Shown: positions 52,033 through 61,335 of the stretch, in pieces | Numbering within the stretch: the first letter of the stretch is position 1 | Layout: each line of letters starts with the position of its first letter | Notes under the pieces: model-generated | The model's database searches: none | Told to the model about the DNA's origin: nothing | What the model saw: only the letters and a program-made list of their open reading frames with translations | NCBI GenBank assembly: GCA_963997635.1 | Contig: CAXEND010000013.1 | Location: 1 to 64,000, forward strand | Length of the DNA stretch: 64,000 nucleotides | Reading direction: 5' to 3' | Origin: GCA-2728135 sp002728135 | GTDB lineage: Bacteria > Pseudomonadota > Alphaproteobacteria > UBA828 | Made by a program: the position numbers and the translations under genes

Positions 52033-52941
52033 CTAATCACTATGTTTTTTAACTTTTAACCAAATTTCATTTAGCTCATCATCACTAAGTTCTTTAATTT
52101 CTTTATTTTTTTTCTTAACTATATGCTCTAACTTCCTGAATCTATTCTCAAACTTTAAGTTAGCATCTTGCAATAAAGTTTCTGAGTTTGAATTAAGTTT
52201 TCTGGCAAGATTAACACATGAAAACAAAAGATCTCCAAGCTCCTCCTGAAGAGAATCTTGATAAGCAGATTTGTTGTTACCAATTTTGGTCGACCTAGAC
52301 GGATTGGAACCATCACTAAGTGTTTGATTTTCCATATGCATTATTGCATTATAAACTTCCATAAGTTCTTCATTTACTTTTTGATATGCACCAAACCAAT
52401 CAGGCCAGTCAAACCCAATACGAGATGCTCTTTTCTGAAGTTTTTCAGCACGAATTAAAGCAGGGAAAACATCTGGCACATCATCAAGAGCACTTAGGTC
52501 TTTATCAGAACTGCTAGCTTTTATCCTACGTTCAAGTTCCTTAGTATCTTCCCATTTATTTTCATGAGTTTTTTCAGAAGAGGGAGGAGTCTGACCTGAA
52601 AAAACATGCGGATGCCTCTTAACCATTTTCTCGGATATATGATTAGCAACTTCATTAAATGTAAAAATATTTTTTTCTTCTGCAATTCTGGAAATGAATA
52701 CAACTTGAAACAAAAGATCTCCTAATTCCTCCTTAAGCCCAGACATATCTGAATTACGAATTGCAGCTATAACTTCATATGCCTCTTCAATAATATATTT
52801 AATTAGAGATTCAAAAGTCTGAGATAGATCCCACTCACAACCATCTGTGGGTGACCTCAATTGTTCCATAGTATTTAAAAGCTTTAAAATACCAGAGTTT
52901 TCATTGATAATATCGTTTGAGGACCCATTACTTCTTGACAT
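52033..52941 (-). CDS. mazG: Nucleoside triphosphate pyrophosphohydrolase MazG
   Basis: MazG hydrolyses (d)NTPs to monophosphates and pyrophosphate, lowering unusual nucleotides and affecting stringent response. The 302-residue protein has two MazG domains, each with the metal-binding EExxE/ExxD pattern: CEWDLSQTFESL, EEAYEVIAAI and ELGDLLFQVVF in the first half, and VNEELMEVYNAI and EELGDLLFSCVNLARKL in the second. A low-complexity insert (SDGSNPSRSTK) separates parts of the second domain. In relatives mazG follows hflX directly; here groESL lies between and mazG points the other way. Confidence 0.94.
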   Translation of the reverse strand: MSRSNGSSNDIINENSGILKLLNTMEQLRSPTDGCEWDLSQTFESLIKYIIEEAYEVIAAIRNSDMSGLKEELGDLLFQVVFISRIAEEKNIFTFNEVANHISEKMVKRHPHVFSGQTPPSSEKTHENKWEDTKELERRIKASSSDKDLSALDDVPDVFPALIRAEKLQKRASRIGFDWPDWFGAYQKVNEELMEVYNAIMHMENQTLSDGSNPSRSTKIGNNKSAYQDSLQEELGDLLFSCVNLARKLNSNSETLLQDANLKFENRFRKLEHIVKKKNKEIKELSDDELNEIWLKVKKHSD

Positions 52942-53001
52942 ATTTATATACCTAAATCTAAAACTATAATACGCATAATATATATTATGTTAAATAATAT
53001 A

Positions 53002-53790
53002 TTAGTCTATATTAATTAACATACCATCATAACCAGGAACTACATTCTCTGGAGTTTCCTCTAACAGTTTGTCATAATCTAACTGATGAGACATATGAGT
53101 TAATACAGCTAATTTTGGCTCAACATATTTAATATACGATAAAGTATTAGGTAAATTTGAATGTGTAGGATGGTTATCGTACCCCAAACAATCTATTATC
53201 CAAAGATTTATACCCTTTAAGCTCTCTAATATATTTACTTCTATATGGTTAAAATCAGTTGAATAAGCTATTTTGGAGTCAAATATGTAACCAGTAGTAG
53301 TTTGATTACCATGCGTTTGTTTAAAATGTTCAACTTTTAGGCCATTTATACATATATGGTCTTCTTTATCTGACATTAATTCCTTAGCAATTAGTGCTGG
53401 TCTGGTCCAATAATTATTTAGTATCTCACCTTTTTTTATAAAAGCATAATCAAAGCGTTGTTTTATTAAACGCAGTGTGTCTGCACTACCAAATGCCTCA
53501 ATTGGGGATTTCTTCATAAAATTTATGGACCTTAAGTCATCTATGCCATGAACATGGTCTGCATGAGCATGAGTGTACAAAACAGCATCTATATTACTAA
53601 TCCCAGCTGATAACAACTGCATGCGTAAGTCAGGTGGCGTATCCAGAAGTATTTTAGCATCTGCACTTTCAACAATAGCTGAAACTCTTGTTCTCTTATT
53701 GCGTATATTATTGGACCTACACACATTACAAGCACACCCAACCATGGGCACTCCACTTGAAGTTCCACAACCTAAAATTCTAATTTTCAT
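53002..53790 (-). CDS. MBL-fold metallohydrolase, PhnP-like
   Basis: The 262-residue metallo-beta-lactamase-fold protein starts RILGCGTSSGVPMVGCACNVC, with Cys residues that bind an extra zinc in PhnP relatives, and has the metal motif THAHADHVHGIDDLR, STDFNHIE, DCLGYDNHPTHSN and LTHMSHQLDYDKL. PhnP is a cyclic ribose-phosphate phosphodiesterase, but no phn genes are near, and homologues beside tatD in alphaproteobacteria have no proven substrate. Its ATG shares one base with the tatD stop. Confidence 0.88.
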   Translation of the reverse strand: MKIRILGCGTSSGVPMVGCACNVCRSNNIRNKRTRVSAIVESADAKILLDTPPDLRMQLLSAGISNIDAVLYTHAHADHVHGIDDLRSINFMKKSPIEAFGSADTLRLIKQRFDYAFIKKGEILNNYWTRPALIAKELMSDKEDHICINGLKVEHFKQTHGNQTTTGYIFDSKIAYSTDFNHIEVNILESLKGINLWIIDCLGYDNHPTHSNLPNTLSYIKYVEPKLAVLTHMSHQLDYDKLLEETPENVVPGYDGMLINID

Positions 53791-54584
53791 TATTTATCAA
53801 TATCTTCTACGCTTGCCTTACTAAATAATCTAAAGAAATTATCTGTCGTAATAGAAGCCATTTCTTCCGTGGTTATATTTTTTAGTTCTGCTACTATTTT
53901 CAATGTTTCAGTTACATATGCTGGCTCGTTCCTTTTACCTCTATGGGGAACAGGTGCTAAATAGGGAGAATCTGTCTCTACTAAAATTCTCTCTAAAGGT
54001 AGACTAGAGCAGATTTCTCTTATGTTTGATGCATTTTTAAAAGTTACTATGCCCGATAAAGATATATAGAATCCTAATTCAAGTGCACAATCCGCTAATG
54101 AGGACCCTCCACTAAAACAATGTATTACCCCCTTTAATTCACCCTCTTTGCATGAACTTTTTAAAATTTTACAAGTTTCTTCTTCCGCATCACGTGTATG
54201 CACAATTACTGGTAAACCTATTTCCTTTGATGCATCAAGGTGTTTTATAAAACTTTCAATTTGCAGCCCTCTAGGTGCATGGTCATAGTAAAAATCTAAA
54301 CCAGTTTCTCCAATACCTATAACACGATCTCTATTGGCTAATGTTACAATATCATCAATTGTAAACGGACTAGACTCTTCCACATTGTGTGGATGAACTC
54401 CAACTGAACACCAAATACCCTTATAAGATTTAGCAATTGACCAGATATTTTCGAATTCCTCAAGTCTTGTGCAAATGGTTTGCAACCCTTTGACAGAATT
54501 AGAATGAGCCCTTTTAATGACACTACAAAAATCTTTATCAAAATCCTCAAAATCTAGATGACAATGACTATCTATAACTATCAC
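53790..54584 (-). CDS. tatD: TatD-family deoxyribonuclease
   Basis: TatD-type proteins are metal-dependent 3'-5' exonucleases linked to DNA repair and quality control. The 264-residue TIM barrel has IDSHCHLDFEDFD (HxH), VGVHPHNVEE, GIGETGLDFYYD, VIVHTRDAEEET, GVIHCFSG and the final Asp in LVETDSPYLAP. The GTG at 54584 follows GAGG by nine bases and gives the typical N-terminus; a GTG at 54605 inside metG is the alternative. It is tightly packed between metG and the MBL gene. Confidence 0.93.
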   Translation of the reverse strand: MIVIDSHCHLDFEDFDKDFCSVIKRAHSNSVKGLQTICTRLEEFENIWSIAKSYKGIWCSVGVHPHNVEESSPFTIDDIVTLANRDRVIGIGETGLDFYYDHAPRGLQIESFIKHLDASKEIGLPVIVHTRDAEEETCKILKSSCKEGELKGVIHCFSGGSSLADCALELGFYISLSGIVTFKNASNIREICSSLPLERILVETDSPYLAPVPHRGKRNEPAYVTETLKIVAELKNITTEEMASITTDNFFRLFSKASVEDIDK

Positions 54585-54588
54585 GTTA

Positions 54589-56205
54589 CTAATCCTCAAA
54601 TTCACAAATATATTTTGGAAATATAGCGACTGGTTTTGGTAACTTACTATCAGGCCTCAGAGAATATTTTTGACAGATATCTCCTTCATTATCTTCATGT
54701 AAATTTACTATATTCCTCTCATCAAGAGGAATATTTAATTGATCTAACAATCTATCCATGGACTGAGGCATAAACGGTTTAAGTATAATAGCTAAGTTTC
54801 TTATTGTTTCAGCCTGTAACCATAGGATTGTTCCCATACCAGATTTATTTTTTTTCTTGAGCTTCCATGGCTCATCTTTATCAATTGATCTATTTGCCTC
54901 TCTAACCACCTCCCAGATTCGATCTAGTGCCTCATTAAAAGCTTGCTTATGAATAAGTGGAGAAACTTTGGATAGTAGATTTTGTGATAAACTAAGGGTT
55001 TCAAACGATTTAAAATTACATTCAGCATTTTTTTGAGGATACGGAACAACTCCCTCAAAATTTTTTGAAATCATTGATAATACACGCTGTGCTAAATTAC
55101 CGAAATCATTTGCAAGATCTTTATTAATCCTCGTCACCATAGAAGCATGGGAAAAATCACCATCATTACCAAACGGAACCTCTCGGAGTAAGAAATAACG
55201 AACAGCATCTACCCCATATTTTCTAACAATTACCTCCGGATCTATTACGTTACCTAATGATTTAGAGATTTTTTGTCCTTCATTAGTCCACCAACCATGA
55301 GCAAAAACCCTTTGGGGCGGCTCAATTCCTGCAGACATTAAGAATGCAGGCCAGTAAACTGCATGAAAACGGAGAATATCCTTGCCAACCATATGCAGTG
55401 ATGCAGGCCAATACTTGTTCCATTTATCAGATGTGATTTCAGGAAAGTTTATGCCAGTAATATAATTTGTAAGTGCATCAAGCCAGACATACATTATGTG
55501 AGAATCGTCGTCTGGAACAGGGATTCCCCATGAAAAACTCGTGCGTGATATTGATAAATCACGGAGTCCTCCTTTAACAAAACTTATCACTTCATTCCGC
55601 CTACTTTGTGGAGCAACAAATTCTGGATTATTTTCGTAGAATTCTAGAAGTTTATCTTGCCACGCTGATAATCTAAAAAAATAACTAGGTTCCTCTACCC
55701 ATTCGACTGATGCACCTGTAGGTGCCAAATAATTAGACGGATTTTTAGTGTCTTTAATAAGTTCTGACTCATCATAGAATGCTTCATCTCTAACAGAATA
55801 CCAACCATCATATTTACCGAGATAAATGTTGGAATCTTGACCATTAGGAGTTTTACCGTCTGAAATTCTTTTCCAGAGTGCTTGACATGATTTTATGTGT
55901 CTTGCCTCTGTGGTTCGGATAAAGTCATCATTTGAAAAATCCATTAACTCACTCAGTTTACGGAATCTTTTAGAAACCTCATCTACAAATTTCTGAGGAT
56001 CTAAATTATGTTGTTTTGCAGACTTTTCTACTTTTTGGCCGTGCTCATCAGTTCCTGTTAGAAACATGACCTCACTTCCTTCGGAACGAAGGAAACGTGC
56101 TATTACATCACATGCAAGGCTTGTATATGCATGCCCAATATGAGGGGAATCATTCACATAATAAATAGGTGTAGTTAGAAAATAAGGTGTTGAGCTTGGT
56201 GACAT
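54589..56205 (-). CDS. metG: Methionyl-tRNA synthetase
   Basis: MetG charges initiator and elongator tRNA-Met. The 538-residue class I enzyme has the HIGH-type motif YVNDSPHIGHAYTSLACD (16-33), the FLTGTDEHGQKVEKSA loop, KDILRFHAVYWPAFLM and the KMSKS motif GQKISKSLGNVIDP near residue 320, then the anticodon-binding helical domain. There is no C-terminal EMAP/Trbp111 domain and no zinc-knuckle cysteine set in the CP region, fitting the short MetRS class common in alphaproteobacteria. Confidence 0.97.
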   Translation of the reverse strand: MSPSSTPYFLTTPIYYVNDSPHIGHAYTSLACDVIARFLRSEGSEVMFLTGTDEHGQKVEKSAKQHNLDPQKFVDEVSKRFRKLSELMDFSNDDFIRTTEARHIKSCQALWKRISDGKTPNGQDSNIYLGKYDGWYSVRDEAFYDESELIKDTKNPSNYLAPTGASVEWVEEPSYFFRLSAWQDKLLEFYENNPEFVAPQSRRNEVISFVKGGLRDLSISRTSFSWGIPVPDDDSHIMYVWLDALTNYITGINFPEITSDKWNKYWPASLHMVGKDILRFHAVYWPAFLMSAGIEPPQRVFAHGWWTNEGQKISKSLGNVIDPEVIVRKYGVDAVRYFLLREVPFGNDGDFSHASMVTRINKDLANDFGNLAQRVLSMISKNFEGVVPYPQKNAECNFKSFETLSLSQNLLSKVSPLIHKQAFNEALDRIWEVVREANRSIDKDEPWKLKKKNKSGMGTILWLQAETIRNLAIILKPFMPQSMDRLLDQLNIPLDERNIVNLHEDNEGDICQKYSLRPDSKLPKPVAIFPKYICEFED

Positions 56206-56238
56206 ATATAACTCCTAAGGGGATTTTTCCAAGCACTA

Positions 56239-57330
56239 CTATATGCGTGCCATACGGGATAATAATGTAAAAGCATTAAACAGAGTTTGTTTTCTCTCCA
56301 TATTAAGAGATTCAGAACTTGTTAATATTATTCGAACTTTTTCCCATACCTCTGCCCATTGATCAAGCGAATGTCTATAGGCATGGATACTTTTTATTAA
56401 TGGTGATTCATTTGGAAGAAGTTCATATTTAGAACTATTATTTTTATTCCCTGATACAGCTCGACAAATTGCCGAGGACAACGTCCAGAGTATAATATCT
56501 GATATTGCGGCAAATATTTCAGCTCCATCTTTGCGCCCTACTCTGTCAACCAGTTTGTTTATTCCACCCCAATCAAGATCAGGTAAACTCAAAATTAGCT
56601 CTACAACTGTTTGAAAAAATTCAATTCCTCCTTGATTAAGCAAATTAAGCCCATAGCCAGGGCTTCCATCAGAAATTTGCACCAAAGCACTAAAATTATA
56701 TTCACTTAATTCCATACAGCTTGGATTTAAATTAAAAACTTTCTCAACATTTGATTCATTTAACCTTTTAAAATTTATGAACCTGCACCTTGATCTTGTG
56801 GTTGGAAGTAATTTATCTAGAGAATGGGTAACAAGTATAAACACTGACTTATAAGGTGTTTCTTCTATATGTTTAAGAAGTGCATTTTCTGCAGAACTAT
56901 TAAGAAAATCTGCACCATCAATAATTACAATTTTCCATGAAGACTCACCCGAGGTTAAACTCAAAAATCTATTTAGCCTTCTTACGTCATTAATGACTAT
57001 TTCATTTCTTAAAATACCTTGTTCATTCTCAGTCAACTCAAGTGTAAATAAATCCGAATGTGTTCCCGCAGAAATCCTTTTAAAAGTCGATGAATTGGGA
57101 TCAACCCATAGACCTTCTTGGTTTGAAATATATTCATTCTCTTTAGCTAATATGAAGCGAGCCAAACGATAACCAAGTGTTGCCTTTCCAATACCTTTAG
57201 GACCAGAAAAAATCCATGCGTTAGGGATATTCCCGTTATTCCATGAATGAATTAATTCTTTTTCGGCCTCTGCATGCCCTATTAATTCAGATTGATCTCT
57301 GCAACTATAATTAAGCATTGATATAACCAT
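56239..57330 (-). CDS. holB: DNA polymerase III delta' subunit
   Basis: Delta' is part of the clamp loader. The 363-residue AAA+-type protein has a P-loop-like FSGPKGIGKATLGYRLARFIL, a Walker-B-like WKIVIIDGADFLNSSAENALLKHIEE (split over about 130-158) and the SRC-type sensor in THSLDKLLPTTRSRCRF (Ser-Arg-Cys). The C-terminal collar region is weakly conserved. It sits between tmk and metG, the standard alphaproteobacterial order. A second ATG at 57318 could be the true start. Confidence 0.93.
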   Translation of the reverse strand: MVISMLNYSCRDQSELIGHAEAEKELIHSWNNGNIPNAWIFSGPKGIGKATLGYRLARFILAKENEYISNQEGLWVDPNSSTFKRISAGTHSDLFTLELTENEQGILRNEIVINDVRRLNRFLSLTSGESSWKIVIIDGADFLNSSAENALLKHIEETPYKSVFILVTHSLDKLLPTTRSRCRFINFKRLNESNVEKVFNLNPSCMELSEYNFSALVQISDGSPGYGLNLLNQGGIEFFQTVVELILSLPDLDWGGINKLVDRVGRKDGAEIFAAISDIILWTLSSAICRAVSGNKNNSSKYELLPNESPLIKSIHAYRHSLDQWAEVWEKVRIILTSSESLNMERKQTLFNAFTLLSRMARI

Positions 57331-57362
57331 AAGATATAAGAATTATAATAATTAAATTACTT

Positions 57363-58013
57363 TCAAGGCAATGAAGACAATTTAGATAAATTAAAATTAA
57401 ATGAAATTTCCTTGCAGATTTTCTCTGCTATACTTTGAATGGTTTGCGTAGCATCAATAATTTTAATACGTTTAGGATCATTCTTTGCTATCGTTAAAAA
57501 CCCTTCCCTTAACCTTTGATGCATTCCTATATCCATTTTCTCGTATCTAGATTCTGCACCTTTACGCAAAGCCGCACGTTTCAATCCAGTTTCTGCGGGT
57601 ATATCTAAAATAAAAGTCATATCTGGAGCAAATTTCTCAATTGAAAGTTCTCGAAGTATTTCTAATTTTTCATGGGCAACTCCTTGACCAAAACCTTGAT
57701 AAGCAATCGTAGAGTCAGAAAATCGGTCACAAATAACCCAGTCACCACGGTCTAAGGCAGGCTTGATTAGGGTATTAATGTGACTACGACGGGCAACAAA
57801 ATGTAACATTGCCTCAGAAAACGGATCCCAACGCTCCAAAGGTCCAGAAACTAACAATTCTCTAACCATTTCTGCTTCAGAAGAACCACCTGGCTCACGT
57901 GTATCTACTACATTAATACCAATAGCCATTAAAGATTTTTTTAATAGTTTTACTTGGGTTGTTTTTCCTGCACCCTCACCTCCCTCAAAACTTATAAAAA
58001 TACCATCAACCAA
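57363..58013 (-). CDS. tmk: Thymidylate kinase
   Basis: Tmk phosphorylates dTMP to dTDP. The 216-residue protein has the P-loop FEGGEGAGKTTQVKLL, the DTREPGGSSEAE loop, WVICDRFSDSTIAYQG (DR-[FY] motif) and the LID region LKRAALRKGAESRYEK. The start is TTG, nine bases after GGAGG. It lies between dacA and holB. Confidence 0.96.
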   Translation of the reverse strand: MVDGIFISFEGGEGAGKTTQVKLLKKSLMAIGINVVDTREPGGSSEAEMVRELLVSGPLERWDPFSEAMLHFVARRSHINTLIKPALDRGDWVICDRFSDSTIAYQGFGQGVAHEKLEILRELSIEKFAPDMTFILDIPAETGLKRAALRKGAESRYEKMDIGMHQRLREGFLTIAKNDPKRIKIIDATQTIQSIAEKICKEISFNFNLSKLSSLP

Positions 58014-58031
58014 AAATAACTACCTCCCCCT

Positions 58032-59252
58032 TTATTTATTTTCACCCCAGATAAGATGATTGAAGGCCTTGCCAATCCTCCCGAAGCCAGAAAGACTGTC
58101 AATTGATTTGCCAGCAACTAAAGGAATTCTGATTGTCTCTCTATCAGGTAAGTCAACTTTTAGCTGAGCGATGGCCTGACCCTTTTCTATGGGGGCAGGT
58201 ATTGGGCCAGGTGCAATAACACTAACCCTCATAGATTTTCGTGCCTCTCTAGATAATGTCAGAGTTAAATTTGACTCTATAATAAGCGATACCTTAGGTT
58301 CTTTTCCCAGCCATACGTCGAGTTCTTCGACAATTTCTCCCTTAGTAAAAAGAACATGATTATTGAATTGGCTAAAACCATAGTCTAACAAAAGACCTGT
58401 TTCCTTTGCACGCTGTTTTGAAGATTTAATTCCATTTGCCACAATAATAAGTCGTCTTTCTGCCCGTTTAGCTGATGCTGCAAGCCCATAACCCGAATCT
58501 TTAGTATATCCAGTCTTTAAACCATCAGCGCCAGGAAAGACTCGAAGCAATGGGTTTCTGTTTTTCTGATTGATATTATTATATTTAAATTCCCTTTCAC
58601 TAAAAATTGCGTAAAATTTAGGAAAATCATGGATAATACGATGAACAAGAATTGCTAAATCTTTAGCAGTAGTTGAATGATTCTTATGAGGCCATCCAGT
58701 AGAGTTAACAAAATTACTTGATTTTAAACCTATTGATTTAGACCTGATATTCATAAGATCTGCAAATGCTTCCTCGGAACCAGCTATACCTTCAGCCAAT
58801 ACAATACAAGCATCATTACCTGATTGTACAATTATTCCACGGAGTAAATCACTTATAAGCACTCTACTCCCCACTTCTAAGAACATCCTTGACCCACCCA
58901 TCCTCCATGCTTTTTCACTAACTAAAAATTTATCATCTAAAGAAAGCTTACCCTTATCAATAAGTTCAAATACTATATAAAGCGTCATCAATTTACTCAT
59001 TGATGCAGGATACATAAGATCATCTTCGTTTTTCGAGAATAAAACTGTTCCAGTTACATCATCAACTAAAATTGCCTGCTTAGCTGAAGTTTCAAAAGCT
59101 AAACAATTTATTGAAAATATAACTCCAGCCACCCAAAGACTTAGGCCAAAAACAAAAGAATTAAAAAGTGTTCTTGATGTATAACGAAAATTAATAGTTG
59201 AAAAAAATTCCACAACCTGCGTGATTAAGATATTATTTTTTATAAAATACAT
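58032..59252 (-). CDS. dacA: D-alanyl-D-alanine carboxypeptidase (DacA/PBP5-like)
   Basis: The enzyme trims the terminal D-Ala from peptidoglycan pentapeptides in the periplasm. The 406-residue protein has an N-terminal hydrophobic signal (about 30-50), S11 peptidase motifs SxxK (Ser84-Met-Ser-Lys87 in YPASMSKL), SGND and LKTGYT, then a PBP5-C beta domain (about 300-385). Length is typical. The long pre-signal segment suggests the true start may be downstream of the first ATG. It heads a unit with tmk and holB and follows rlpA. Confidence 0.95.
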   Translation of the reverse strand: MYFIKNNILITQVVEFFSTINFRYTSRTLFNSFVFGLSLWVAGVIFSINCLAFETSAKQAILVDDVTGTVLFSKNEDDLMYPASMSKLMTLYIVFELIDKGKLSLDDKFLVSEKAWRMGGSRMFLEVGSRVLISDLLRGIIVQSGNDACIVLAEGIAGSEEAFADLMNIRSKSIGLKSSNFVNSTGWPHKNHSTTAKDLAILVHRIIHDFPKFYAIFSEREFKYNNINQKNRNPLLRVFPGADGLKTGYTKDSGYGLAASAKRAERRLIIVANGIKSSKQRAKETGLLLDYGFSQFNNHVLFTKGEIVEELDVWLGKEPKVSLIIESNLTLTLSREARKSMRVSVIAPGPIPAPIEKGQAIAQLKVDLPDRETIRIPLVAGKSIDSLSGFGRIGKAFNHLIWGENK

Positions 59253-59318
59253 TGATTACAATATACCTAAGAAAATACTATAATTGGAACTATAATTATC
59301 TCTGTATTGTTAATAATT

Positions 59319-60209
59319 TTATTTTAAAATTATTAAGTTCGACAAGGGAAAACCACTATCTGACAAATTTTTTAATACTTTTTCAACTTCAGCACCAGAA
59401 CTGAGGGGGCCAATACGAACTTTAAAAATATTATTATTATTGTTTATTGATTTAATAATTTGAATTGGGCCAAAATTTGAAACTTTGTCTTTTAAGCGAA
59501 TAGCATTTTTTATACTAGTAAATGCCCCTAATTGTATATATGTCATTTTATCTGTAATTATAGAATCAGATAAACTATCCTCTTGATATAATGCTTCCTC
59601 AACCTTTTCCTGTTGAAATACTTTACCTTCAATGGAGTCTAAACCGTAAGCTGAATCATTTGATGCGACATTTTTTAATGAGGCTAGCTCCACAAACTCT
59701 ACCCTAACCCGTTCAGTTCCCTTTTGATAAATACCTAAGAGTTGTGCAGAACGTCTAGACAGATCAATAATTCTACCTTCAACAAAAGGGCCTCTATCGT
59801 TAACTCTAACTAAAAGGGACCTTCCGTTATCAAGGTTAGTCACCCTTGCTATGCTAGGTAAGGCAAAAGTTTTATGTGCTGCAGTTACAGTATTCATATC
59901 AAACACCTCCCCATTGGCGGTTAGACGTCCGTGAAACTGCTCTCCATACCAAGATGCTATACCTATTTTGTCATATTTTGGATCATGATACGGGTAATAC
60001 CAAATACCAGCTATATTGTATGCCCTACCAACTTTATAACCAGACGGAACTGGTGAACCCTGATTATGATTTTTGATTTCTTCCTCAGTATCTCTACTAA
60101 GTTGTTTTGTTGCATGAACAAGTAACTCCACCTCAGAACATGAAGTCAGAAGAAAACAGCATATTAGAAAAGCAGAGGAAACTCGAACATATTTTACCAA
60201 CCCAAACAT
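59319..60209 (-). CDS. rlpA: Septal ring lytic transglycosylase RlpA (SPOR-domain lipoprotein)
   Basis: RlpA cleaves peptidoglycan lacking stem peptides, often at the septum. From this ATG (296 residues) the N-terminus is a lipoprotein signal ending FLLTSCS, with Cys as the lipidation site. The double-psi beta-barrel has IGIASWYGEQFHGRLTANGE, ARVTNLDNGRSLLVRVNDRGP and IIDLSRRSAQLLG, including the conserved Asp. A C-terminal SPOR domain (about 222-296, MTYIQLGAFTSIKNA) binds denuded glycans. A start at 60272 would put 21 residues before the signal and is unlikely. Confidence 0.94.
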   Translation of the reverse strand: MFGLVKYVRVSSAFLICCFLLTSCSEVELLVHATKQLSRDTEEEIKNHNQGSPVPSGYKVGRAYNIAGIWYYPYHDPKYDKIGIASWYGEQFHGRLTANGEVFDMNTVTAAHKTFALPSIARVTNLDNGRSLLVRVNDRGPFVEGRIIDLSRRSAQLLGIYQKGTERVRVEFVELASLKNVASNDSAYGLDSIEGKVFQQEKVEEALYQEDSLSDSIITDKMTYIQLGAFTSIKNAIRLKDKVSNFGPIQIIKSINNNNNIFKVRIGPLSSGAEVEKVLKNLSDSGFPLSNLIILK

Positions 60210-60243
60210 GATCAAATTAAGGCCTTCCCTAGGTGATAAAAAT

Positions 60244-61227
60244 TTAACGAATAGAATCAGCCAAACGGCCAACGGCTAGACCGAAATAATGGGATCTATT
60301 CCAACGCAAAATTGCCCTATAATTTTGATATACTAGAAAGACATTATCTGGGTCAGAACCCGGCCTGATTAATGAACCTGACATATTAAAAATTGGTAAC
60401 TTCTCTCCACTAACTCGACGAATCCCTAACTCATGCCATTCCTTAAGAGATTTAATTACATCCATTGAAATTAAAGAGGAATCAATGGGTTTAGTTATTC
60501 TTACTTTACGCCCCCACGTTTCACCATTTACCCAACCAGAACCAACTAAATAGTTTGATGCAGAAGCAAATACATCAGCTTTAGTTTGCCAAATATCTGT
60601 ACGTCCATCATTGTCAAAATCTACAGCATATTTCTGAAAACTTGACGGCATAAACTGGCTTTGACCCATAGCACCTGCCCAACTACCTAACATTTTCATA
60701 GCTGTAATATGGCCGTCATCAAGTATTTTTAAGGCCGTCAAAAGTTCTTTTCTAAAATATTCACTCCTTCTGCCATCATATGCTAGTGTAGAGAGGGCAT
60801 TTATAACTGAGAAACCACCAGTATAGGCACCGAAGTTTGTTTCAATTCCCCAAAGAGCTACTATAAATCTTGCTGGCACACCATAATGGTTGGTAACTTT
60901 ATCTAGTAAAACTTTATTCTCAGAAAGTTTTTTTGTTCCTTCTTGAATTCGACCTTGAGTTACTACCCGATTTAAATACTCTTCAAGAGTAATTGTTGAC
61001 TCTGGTTGAGAACGGTCTAATTCTATTACCCGATCTAAAAGTTCAATGTTTGCAAATGCAGTATTAATTGTATCTTCAGTAACACCTTCTCTTAACGCAT
61101 CTGTTTTTAATTGCTCAAGCCAATTATCAAAAGGCATTTGATCTGAAGCAATTAATGGTGACCATAAGCTAATAAAAATTAATAATGTAAATGATGGCAA
61201 TATTAAATAAGGATATTTCATCAGCAT
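60244..61227 (-). CDS. mltB: Lytic murein transglycosylase B
   Basis: MltB cleaves glycan strands to make anhydro-muropeptides. The 327-residue protein has a signal peptide (hydrophobic about 7-26), the SLT_2 catalytic domain with VALWGIETNFGAYTGGFSVINALSTLAYD (catalytic Glu in GIETNFG), MLGSWAGAMGQSQFMPSSF and DFDNDGRTDIW, and a C-terminal NYRAILRWNRSHYFGLAVGRLAD motif. mltB-rlpA-dacA form a peptidoglycan-remodelling unit. Confidence 0.95.
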   Translation of the reverse strand: MLMKYPYLILPSFTLLIFISLWSPLIASDQMPFDNWLEQLKTDALREGVTEDTINTAFANIELLDRVIELDRSQPESTITLEEYLNRVVTQGRIQEGTKKLSENKVLLDKVTNHYGVPARFIVALWGIETNFGAYTGGFSVINALSTLAYDGRRSEYFRKELLTALKILDDGHITAMKMLGSWAGAMGQSQFMPSSFQKYAVDFDNDGRTDIWQTKADVFASASNYLVGSGWVNGETWGRKVRITKPIDSSLISMDVIKSLKEWHELGIRRVSGEKLPIFNMSGSLIRPGSDPDNVFLVYQNYRAILRWNRSHYFGLAVGRLADSIR

Positions 61228-61335
61228 GTCCTAAAGAAATCCAGCGAATCGGATAAAACAACTATACAATCATTTGCATATGGTTTATGCAACTCGCAAC
61301 CATTTAGGTTTGAAATGTACCCAAAAACTTAATTC

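Noticed and set aside
61274..61292. Hairpin TTGCATA / TATGCAA between the hydroxyacid dehydrogenase and mltB
   Set aside because: Seven-bp arms with a five-base loop but no T-run on either strand; too weak to call a terminator or operator.
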